Source: an uncultured bacterium
GTDB taxonomy: Bacteria; Bacteroidota; Bacteroidia; Chitinophagales; Chitinophagaceae
Direction of reading: 5' to 3'
Assembly: GCA_903826405.1 (NCBI GenBank)
Contig: CAIKEH010000052.1
Location: 1 to 39,461 of the forward strand
DNA: 39,461 nucleotides
The position numbers and the translations under genes were made by a program. The notes beneath the pieces are model-generated. The model was not told where the DNA came from. It did no database searches and worked only from the letters and a program-made list of their open reading frames with translations. Below, one piece after another: positions 34,301-39,461 of this stretch. Every line of letters begins with the position of its first letter. Position 1 is the stretch's first letter.

Positions 34301-36457
34301 ATTCAAGTATGTTACTATCCCATAATGCGTACTCGCAATAAATGCGGCGCACCCACGCTGGTTGGCCAATACATATTTCTCCGAAAGAATACTCAGGGCG
34401 CTGCCTAAACGAGCCGTATCGAAGACGAAAATATTGCCGGCGTTACATCCATTAACCAGAAAAATCGGATACTTGCCCGGATTATTATAGGCATAAGGAT
34501 CGTCCAGATTGAACTCTAGGATCGATGCTGAGGAATGACCGAAATAAGTGACCAGACCTATGCCCTTTTCGAATAGTTGCTTGAGTTGATCTGAAGTGAT
34601 CTGCTGTACTGAACCGGAATTGATCTTTGAAAAACTGCTCACATTCCCTCCGAAAAGTGTATCCTCGGCAATCACCTTATTGGCATTCATATACCCTTGG
34701 ATGACGGACTGAAGGTAGATATCCCCTCCGCCTATTGCATGTACAATGTTCTTCATCCATAATCTTCCGTCAACGGTCTGTGGATTATCCTTCAAAGCAG
34801 CCTCATATTGCTTGACCTTTGCCAGATAGATCTCCAACTCATTTGCATTGATGATGGAAAGTCTTCCGATAGGGATCGCAGGTATGGGATCATAAGCATC
34901 CGAAGCCAATAGATTATCGGAACCAGGACTTCCGAAAGTAGGTACGAAATCGATCAGACTGGTCGTAGGCTTGGACTCGTTGACTCGCATGTCTGGATAC
35001 AACACCCCATGACCAATGAGAAAAACTGCTTTTGGCTTTTCGGAAAACCTGTTTCTTGCAAACCTGATGAAGTTCTTCACGCTTAGCGGATGTTGACGTA
35101 TGCCGAAGGCGAATTGGTCGATCAATTGATCCATGTCATATACCCGTGCATGATATCCCCCACCCTGAGGTGAGGAACGATAAAGTCGGTAATTCTCTGC
35201 TGCATTTCCATTAGGTCCGGTATAAAGCCTGGGATTGCTGATGATCATGAAGTCTCCTTGGTTGGAGGGCTGTGAGTAGTCCACAAAATCCCTTCGGGTG
35301 GCTGAGATGACCGCCTTCAGATTGGAAGGATCCTGACTCATCAAAACCAGTTCCCGGTCTCCTGATGGAGGCAGTGAAAAACGCACCAACCCCTGTACAG
35401 AGAGGTCTCCTTGATACCTGATTCCATTGGTCAGATCATATAATAATGGCGCTATGGCACCATACGACACATTGGCGATCTCCAGATAATTTCCATTGGC
35501 ATTGGCCGCTACTGCAAATTCGAATAAACTATTCCCACCGAAATTGAACGTGCGAGGGTAGGTCATTTCGTATTTGGCCACTGCCATCCTATCCGTATTC
35601 ACCGAGGAGCCATTAACGATTCGAACGGTATCCGTAGGTTTTCCAATGAGCCCAAGAGGGAATGTCGCAGTGGTTTGCAAAGCAGTGAAATAATTCATCT
35701 GCTGATCAATGACCGCGGTCCCATTAACATAAAGACGAACGGAACGTCCATTTTGTGCATTGCCGGAAGCAGCTATTCTGATCTCAGGGTTCGGACCGAC
35801 AGATGAAACATAAAGATTACTATAATTATCAACCAATGGGTTATAGCTGTACACATCGCCACTAGCCCAACCTTCTCCTAAATCATACGATGCGGAATAG
35901 ACGTACTCACCTACATTCTGAGCAAACCCTGGATTCAACCTCGCCTTGTAATTAACGGAAAGTTGATACATGAAATATGGATCCGGGGGCAATGTATTCC
36001 CTGCTACATTGTTGGTTCCGTTCACCAACCGAAGATTACCTCCGGAAGGATTTACGGTCAGAAAATAGGTGGCCGTATCCGTTTGCAGGCTCCATTTGTC
36101 CGAGAGCTGGATGGAAGGATCCCTATACAATTTCGCATCCGGTTTGCCGTCATTCATCCGGCCATAGAACTCCAGATAATCCGAGGAGGCCAGTGCGCCA
36201 GTAGGCTGTGAAGTGAATAGTGATACTTCCGTTCCGTTCCTCCAAAGTTGGAATTGCTCGGCCGGAACAGAACCCAAACCAAGACCCTGTAAAGTCGATT
36301 GCGGGATCCGATATAGACCATTGTTACCAACCTTGAATTTATAGTAGGTTTTATTGTAATCTATCCATTCATTATTATACTGTGCCTTGGCGTTCAGACC
36401 AACCAGCAACAGGATAGCGGCAATGGCTCTTTTCATTATGGTCACAGTGGTTTTCAT
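31388..36457 (-). CDS. porU2: type IX secretion system sortase, PorU2-like
   Basis: The 1689-residue protein has a signal peptide (KRAIAAILLLVGLNAKAQ), a long beta-rich N-terminal part and a C25 gingipain-like peptidase domain. That domain includes FLIGHGV, VTYFGHSSASILEF with catalytic His641, and FLVNGCNAGNIF with catalytic Cys671. CARDB-like sandwiches follow (about 800-900 and again near 1400), then a C-terminal NYPNPFTTSTAFVFTL/GNGIYLYRV module like the FlgD/type-A sorting domains. PorU cleaves the C-terminal signal of T9SS cargo and attaches cargo to surface lipopolysaccharide. At 1689 residues it is well above P. gingivalis PorU (1158), matching the longer PorU2-type paralogue. It starts one base after the PorV-like stop, so both are one unit. 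Confidence 0.85.
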   Translation of the reverse strand: MKTTVTIMKRAIAAILLLVGLNAKAQYNNEWIDYNKTYYKFKVGNNGLYRIPQSTLQGLGLGSVPAEQFQLWRNGTEVSLFTSQPTGALASSDYLEFYGRMNDGKPDAKLYRDPSIQLSDKWSLQTDTATYFLTVNPSGGNLRLVNGTNNVAGNTLPPDPYFMYQLSVNYKARLNPGFAQNVGEYVYSASYDLGEGWASGDVYSYNPLVDNYSNLYVSSVGPNPEIRIAASGNAQNGRSVRLYVNGTAVIDQQMNYFTALQTTATFPLGLIGKPTDTVRIVNGSSVNTDRMAVAKYEMTYPRTFNFGGNSLFEFAVAANANGNYLEIANVSYGAIAPLLYDLTNGIRYQGDLSVQGLVRFSLPPSGDRELVLMSQDPSNLKAVISATRRDFVDYSQPSNQGDFMIISNPRLYTGPNGNAAENYRLYRSSPQGGGYHARVYDMDQLIDQFAFGIRQHPLSVKNFIRFARNRFSEKPKAVFLIGHGVLYPDMRVNESKPTTSLIDFVPTFGSPGSDNLLASDAYDPIPAIPIGRLSIINANELEIYLAKVKQYEAALKDNPQTVDGRLWMKNIVHAIGGGDIYLQSVIQGYMNANKVIAEDTLFGGNVSSFSKINSGSVQQITSDQLKQLFEKGIGLVTYFGHSSASILEFNLDDPYAYNNPGKYPIFLVNGCNAGNIFVFDTARLGSALSILSEKYVLANQRGCAAFIASTHYGIVTYLNIYTNSFYNAFSNDEYGKSVGEIHGATLQKMQNITGLNDYFARIHMEEMLLHGDPALPMTGFSKPDYVIEQPDVDVSPSFISVAENTFRIDARFHNIGKAIGDSLKVLVKRELPDGTSTTLFNSFIKPLRNTDSLVLTVPINPLTDKGTNKITVTLDPDDVVQEGSESNNTVSLDVLIFEDEVRPVYPYPFSIVGKNGIKFMTNSANPISVSKQYVMEIDTTELFNSSFKKTQTVTSPGGLIEFDPNLTFTDSMVYYWRVAPVPTSGDYKWAGSSFVFLNGSSPGWNNSHYFQYLRSTLDSMTWNSSRLLDYLTKSNEVRYSAQIYPFGNQKAYLNEDLLYSGGCGTYLNSLEFLLINNRSGRPVVNKINGSEGDYHSLMPVCPNNGLNKSYPRWYYYNDPKYRKYAMDFLDSIPRGTLVIMSNYGSTTYNSNPVYIDGWQADTTLYGHNKSLYHKLMEIGLTKIDSFYTNRAMVYIFRKNADGGWEVIDQQIGLLRSDMAGIDSKFESNLNSGSMKSPVIGPSRSWKTIHWQGKPLESPTSDQLKMTVIGIRKDFTETPLYSTSQLQKDTSISFIDASVYPYLRLEMTISDTMNFSPSQLHYLQVKYEPVPEGAIAPNLALKTKDSLDVGEPMDFQVAFKNVSDAAFDSMKVVYTITDQSNVKKNYIIPRLRPMKIGDTLLVSFPIDTKSLAGKNTLYLDINPANDQLEQFHFNNFLFKDFYVRADNYRPNLDVTFDGVHILNRDIISSKPHIQIKLEDNNKYMKLDDTSLLKVQVRYPDNSLHYVPFDNVVMKFIPSGGAAGSGRNIAEIDYSPSYVEDGEYELIVSGRDKSGNPAGNIEYKVVFQIINKAMISNLLNYPNPFTTSTAFVFTLTGSQVPSEFKIQIMTVTGKIVREITKTELGNIHVGRNITDFKWDGSDQFGQKLGNGIYLYRVITSLEGKTLDKYKASGDQSDKFFNAGYGKMYLMR

Positions 36458-36458
36458 G

Positions 36459-37574
36459 TCAATTTCCCTTCCGTTTGGTCATGAGATTCAAACGCAGGGA
36501 GAAGATATGGGTATAAAGAGGATTGGATTGGTTGGCCAGATTGGTGAATGCATAATCGATGACCAGACTTTTCAACTTGAATCCCACTCCGATACTTGGC
36601 TGGTAGATCCAGACTTTTTTGAGGTTGGTGGTATCGCCATCTTTCAATGCCTTCTGGAAATTATACACCCCCCCACGGACAAATACGGTGTTCTTGTATC
36701 CCAATTCAAGTCCCATCCGGGGATCGATGCTCAAAAGATCGGAGCTGAGTATGACGTTACGCCGGCCATCGAAAGTCAGGTCCAGATTCATCTCTGCCAT
36801 GAGTTTGAGCGAAGAACTCAGACGGAAATCATAAGCACCGCCTATGATCAATCTTGGAGCGGTCATTTCCGTGGATTTTACGGGAATGCTGTTATTGGTT
36901 AGGTAAAGAACCTCCTTTTCCTTATCCGTGAAGCTGAACGACCAAGCATTGAAAGTAGTCGTTATATCGCGAGCAGCTATACCTAGTCTCCACTTCGGGT
37001 ATTTGAACTGAATACCTGCATCGAGGCCAAAACCCCATGCCCTCGCAAAACTGCCTACATTACGGTGTATCACTTTTGCATTGGCGCCGAAGCTGATGTG
37101 TCTTCCATCCTTATTGACCAAGGTCTGGGCATAGGAAAAGAGGAATGCATAATCAGCCGACGAAAAGGATCGGATATTATTATAATTGATCGTACCATCA
37201 GGCTCAACCAGAAACAGCGTGTTTGGTATGTCATCGACGGCAAAGCGGAGAAGGGAAAAGCCTAATGTCCTTTTCTTATCGTTCAGTGGGAGGGCAACGG
37301 AGGCATAATCGTACTTGCCGATACCGGCAAAATATTCCGCATGCATGAGTGCGACCTGAGGAAATTCGTTCACATTGACAAGCCCGGCCGGATTCCAGTA
37401 ACCTGCTGTCACATCATTCACGGATGCTACCTGCGCACCTCCCATGGCTAGCCCCCGGGCTCCGGCCCCGATATTCAGGAATTCGTTGGAATATTTTCGG
37501 AATTGTGCATGTGACCACATGCAGGATAGCAAAAAAATTGAAAAAAGTATGGCCTGGACTATTCTGCGGTTCAT
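36459..37574 (-). CDS. porV: PorV/PorQ-family outer-membrane protein of type IX secretion
   Basis: The 371-residue product has a signal peptide (AILFSIFLLSCMWSHAQ) and the family N-terminus FLNIGAGARGLAMGGAQVASVNDVTAGYWNPAGL, followed by alternating beta strands of a FadL-like barrel up to a terminal aromatic-rich strand. In T9SS, PorV shuttles cargo from the translocon to PorU, and PorQ helps anchoring. The gene lies immediately upstream of the PorU2-like gene, which supports a PorV-like partner. The PorV/PorQ distinction cannot be made by eye, so the symbol is tentative. It has its own promoter at 37644-37671. Confidence 0.8.
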   Translation of the reverse strand: MNRRIVQAILFSIFLLSCMWSHAQFRKYSNEFLNIGAGARGLAMGGAQVASVNDVTAGYWNPAGLVNVNEFPQVALMHAEYFAGIGKYDYASVALPLNDKKRTLGFSLLRFAVDDIPNTLFLVEPDGTINYNNIRSFSSADYAFLFSYAQTLVNKDGRHISFGANAKVIHRNVGSFARAWGFGLDAGIQFKYPKWRLGIAARDITTTFNAWSFSFTDKEKEVLYLTNNSIPVKSTEMTAPRLIIGGAYDFRLSSSLKLMAEMNLDLTFDGRRNVILSSDLLSIDPRMGLELGYKNTVFVRGGVYNFQKALKDGDTTNLKKVWIYQPSIGVGFKLKSLVIDYAFTNLANQSNPLYTHIFSLRLNLMTKRKGN

Positions 37575-37643
37575 CAGGTTAGTTATCTTATAAAGTGGTC
37601 ATTAATAAGATGAGGCTGGCAACGCAAACGCTGCGCCGGTTTC

Positions 37644-37671
37644 CAAAAGTACATCAATGAATGGTTCACAA
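37644..37671 (-). promoter_or_regulatory. promoter of the porV-porU2 unit
   Basis: On the minus strand TTG (37669-37671) is followed after 17 bases by TACTTTTG (37644-37651), an exact TAnnTTTG. The leader to the ATG at 37574 is about 63 bases. Confidence 0.7.
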
Positions 37672-37734
37672 CGAGTTAAAACACAATAATTTCAAACAAG
37701 AATAACGACTTTCCCTTATCCAATATTGCCTCTG

Positions 37735-37765
37735 TTGGGTGGGCAGTCAATCTGTCCTACATTTG
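37735..37765 (+). promoter_or_regulatory. promoter of tyrS
   Basis: TTG (37735-37737) is followed after 20 bases by TACATTTG (37758-37765). The predicted start of transcription, near 37772, leaves only about 11 bases before the ATG at 37783 and excludes an upstream TTG start at 37726. Confidence 0.78.
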
Positions 37766-37782
37766 CCGCAAATCTCAAGGGA

Positions 37783-39069
37783 ATGAAGCTGATCGAAGAA
37801 CTGCGCTGGCGTGGCATGCTCCAAGATATCATGCCGGGCACTGAGGATCAACTGAATAAGGAAATGACCACGGGGTATATTGGTTTCGACCCCACGGCAG
37901 ACAGCCTCCATATCGGCAGCCTGGCTCCCATCATGCTCCTTCACCACCTTCAAAAAGCTGGACACCGGCCAATAGCACTGGTCGGGGGAGCCACCGGGAT
38001 GGTGGGAGACCCCAGCGGCAAAAGCGAGGAAAGAAATCTTCTGAGCGAGGAAACTTTGCAAAAAAACCTCGCAGGGATACGAAGCCAGTTGGGAAAATAT
38101 CTCGACTTCAACCCTGAAAAGCCAAATGCCGCTCTTATTGCCAACAACTACGATTGGTTCCGCGACATGGGTTTCATTGATTTCCTAAGGGACATAGGCA
38201 AGCACATCACCGTCAATTACATGATGGCCAAAGACAGTGTAAGAAAGCGTTTAGATGGTGATTCCGGAATCAGCTACACTGAATTCGCCTACCAACTCAT
38301 GCAGGGTTATGACTTCTATTGGCTGTATTCACACCACGGTTGTAAACTGCAGATGGGAGGATCGGACCAATGGGGGAACATCACCACCGGAACGGAACTC
38401 ATACGCAGGAAAGCAGGTGGTGAAGCTTTTGCCCTAACCTGTCCTTTGATCACCAAAACGGACGGAGCCAAATTCGGTAAAACAGAGAAGGGCAATGTAT
38501 GGTTGGACCCGGAAAAAACATCTCCATACCAGTTTTACCAGTTCTGGTTGAATTCCGCCGATGCTGATGCTGAAAAATGGATCAGGATATTCACTTTATT
38601 AACGAAGGAAGATATCGACTCCATCCTGAATGAACACAAAAAAGACCCTGGAGCCAGGACCCTTCAAAAGCAACTTGCCCGTTCAGTCACCATTTTCGTG
38701 CACGGAAATGATGAATACGAAGCAGCTGTCTCTACTAGTGATAAACTTTTCAAAGGGAATGCCGCGGACAATATCAGGGAACTTACCGAGTCCGAACTTC
38801 TGGCTTCAATGGAAGGCGTCCCCTTGCATGATCTTCCCATGGCGAAAATAGCCACAGGCATTGACGTGGTGAGTTTTCTTTCAGATACCGGAATCTTTCC
38901 CAGTAAAGGTGAAGCCAGAAAAACCGTTCAGGGCGGTGGCGTAAGTATAAATAGGGAAAAAATCAGCGATATAGCGGTTTTGATAGGCTATTCCCATCTC
39001 CTGAATAACAGATACATACTTGTCCAAAAAGGCAAGAAGAATTTCTTTCTCGTCAGAATTATCTCCTGA
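37783..39069 (+). CDS. tyrS: tyrosine--tRNA ligase
   Basis: The 428-residue class I synthetase charges tRNA-Tyr. It has the HIGH-type motif DPTADSLHIGSLAPI (HIGS at 43-46), GGATGMVGDPSGKS, the tyrosine pocket YTEFAYQLMQGYDF, GGSDQWGNITTG, and a KMSKS-type loop KFGKT (230-234). The C-terminal S4-like domain is FPSKGEARKTVQGGGVSINREK. The loop form KFGKT is usual for bacterial TyrRS. The ATG at 37783 begins at the conserved MKLIEELRWRG and fits the promoter. A tRNA-Gln gene follows on the same strand from a separate promoter; the matching tRNA-Tyr is at 26945-27027. Confidence 0.97.
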   Translation: MKLIEELRWRGMLQDIMPGTEDQLNKEMTTGYIGFDPTADSLHIGSLAPIMLLHHLQKAGHRPIALVGGATGMVGDPSGKSEERNLLSEETLQKNLAGIRSQLGKYLDFNPEKPNAALIANNYDWFRDMGFIDFLRDIGKHITVNYMMAKDSVRKRLDGDSGISYTEFAYQLMQGYDFYWLYSHHGCKLQMGGSDQWGNITTGTELIRRKAGGEAFALTCPLITKTDGAKFGKTEKGNVWLDPEKTSPYQFYQFWLNSADADAEKWIRIFTLLTKEDIDSILNEHKKDPGARTLQKQLARSVTIFVHGNDEYEAAVSTSDKLFKGNAADNIRELTESELLASMEGVPLHDLPMAKIATGIDVVSFLSDTGIFPSKGEARKTVQGGGVSINREKISDIAVLIGYSHLLNNRYILVQKGKKNFFLVRIIS

Positions 39070-39104
39070 ACTGAGTCCAGTATAACATTGATTCCAAATC
39101 AGGA

Positions 39105-39136
39105 TTTGGGGGAATAAGGTTACTGTCTTATTTTTG
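39105..39136 (+). promoter_or_regulatory. promoter of tRNA-Gln
   Basis: TTTG (39105-39108) is followed after 20 bases by TATTTTTG (39129-39136), a full consensus match. The -33 lies within a small inverted repeat CCAAATC-AG-GATTTGG (39094-39109). A 6-bp hairpin CCATTG..CAATGG (39141-39156) sits in the precursor leader just before the tRNA. Confidence 0.75.
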
Positions 39137-39161
39137 CGCTCCATTGAACCCAATGGAAGGA

Positions 39162-39232
39162 TGCCCGATAGTATAATGGCAGTACGACAGATTTTGGTTC
39201 TGTTTGTCTTGGTTCGAATCCAGGTCGGGCAA
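39162..39232 (+). tRNA. tRNA-Gln (TTG)
   Basis: Cloverleaf: acceptor TGCCCGA/TCGGGCA, anticodon loop TTTTGGT region with anticodon TTG, T arm CTTGG-TTCGAAT-CCAGG, discriminator A. CCA is not encoded. It has its own promoter and terminator. Confidence 0.93.
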
Positions 39233-39271
39233 CAAAAAAACCCTCGAAAGAGGGTTTTTTATTTAAGTTAA
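39216..39271 (+). repeat. direct repeat copy 1: tRNA-Gln 3' end plus terminator
   Basis: These 56 bases (end of T loop, acceptor strand, terminator, AT tail) are identical to 39369-39424. Ten more bases of the T arm (GTCTTGGTTC, 39206-39215) are also present in the second copy, displaced by an insert. Confidence 0.93.
39234..39264 (+). terminator. terminator of tRNA-Gln
   Basis: An 11-bp stem (39235-39245 with 39250-39260), GAAA tetraloop and T run directly after the tRNA. An identical copy lies 153 bases downstream. Confidence 0.88.
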
Positions 39272-39339
39272 AATCAACATGAATTGAGGCTCATTAATCA
39301 TCATTGAAATGTCCCACTAGACATTTTACGTCTTGGTTC

Positions 39340-39368
39340 CCCCCCTGCGCGACGCTTCGGCGGGCAGG
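39340..39368. repeat. REP-like palindrome inserted in the duplicated tRNA tail
   Basis: The 29-base insert separates GTCTTGGTTC (39330-39339) from GAATCC.. (39369 on). It folds as CCCTGC..GCAGGG (39343-39348 with 39364-39369) with an inner CGC-TTCG-GCG tetraloop hairpin (39353-39362). It is GC-rich in an AT-rich surrounding. GC-rich interspersed palindromes of this general look are common between genes in Bacteroidota. Confidence 0.65.
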
Positions 39369-39424
39369 GAATCCAGGTCGGGCAACAAAAAAACCCTCGA
39401 AAGAGGGTTTTTTATTTAAGTTAA
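39369..39424 (+). repeat. direct repeat copy 2: pseudo-tRNA-Gln tail plus terminator
   Basis: Identical to 39216-39271, including a complete second terminator (stem 39388-39398 with 39403-39413). With no 5' half and a split T arm it cannot make a tRNA. Confidence 0.93.
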
Positions 39425-39461
39425 GATTCAGGATGTCAGATTGTCGGCTTCCGTCTGAATA

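Overview
The window reads as a chromosomal segment of a member of the Bacteroidota, most likely Chitinophagales/Chitinophagaceae-like. The evidence is: (i) several promoters match the Bacteroidota consensus TTTG-N17..20-TAnnTTTG; (ii) start codons mostly sit behind A-rich leaders without a Shine-Dalgarno sequence, with rpsU the clear exception; (iii) there is a type IX secretion gene pair (a PorU2-like C25 sortase and a PorV/PorQ-family barrel); (iv) the block rpsU-xerC-hpf-tRNAs-tuf-tRNA-Trp-secE-nusG is the usual Bacteroidota arrangement. No rRNA gene or CRISPR array was seen.

Layout. 1-4676: a visibly AT-richer stretch that looks acquired. It holds the tail of a truncated gene, an orphan 3' half of a tRNA, a secreted protein of unknown function, a decayed IS3-type insertion sequence, a secreted esterase and an M20 peptidase. 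4677-12900: phosphoenolpyruvate carboxylase (minus strand), then a threonine operon, thrA-thrB-thrC plus a small thioesterase, preceded by a Thr/Ile-rich leader peptide that points to attenuation. 13028-15391: a methyltransferase, a GNAT acetyltransferase and a PliI-like lysozyme-inhibitor lipoprotein. 15460-21891 (minus): rpoB and rplL-rplJ-rplA-rplK. 22488-24003: a lysine/alanine-repeat histone H1-like gene and a LacI-family regulator, lying between rplK and nusG. 24102-27160 (minus): nusG, secE, tRNA-Trp, tuf, tRNA-Thr, tRNA-Gly, tRNA-Tyr, tRNA-Thr. 27420-29037 (minus): hpf, xerC, rpsU. 29154-31283: riboflavin synthase and a membrane sulfatase-like protein. 31388-37574 (minus): the PorU2-like and PorV-like genes. 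37783-39461: tyrS, tRNA-Gln and a partial duplication of the tRNA-Gln 3' end that carries a palindromic insert.

How the genes work together. The ribosomal/transcription cluster keeps the ancient order tRNA-Thr/Tyr/Gly/Thr-tuf-secE-nusG-L11-L1-L10-L7/L12-beta, but it is cut into separate units. A terminator follows nusG, two unrelated genes are inserted, rplK has its own consensus promoter, a terminator follows rplL, and rpoB ends at a bidirectional terminator with no rpoC anywhere in the window. The thr genes form a complete aspartate-to-threonine branch (aspartokinase/homoserine dehydrogenase, homoserine kinase, threonine synthase), and PEP carboxylase next door replenishes the oxaloacetate it draws on.

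Most notable observations: the thr leader peptide, the dismantled beta operon without rpoC, the strong Shine-Dalgarno sequence unique to rpsU, the duplicated and interrupted tRNA-Gln tail, the tRNA-associated AT-rich left end, and a 34-bp palindrome between tuf and tRNA-Trp.
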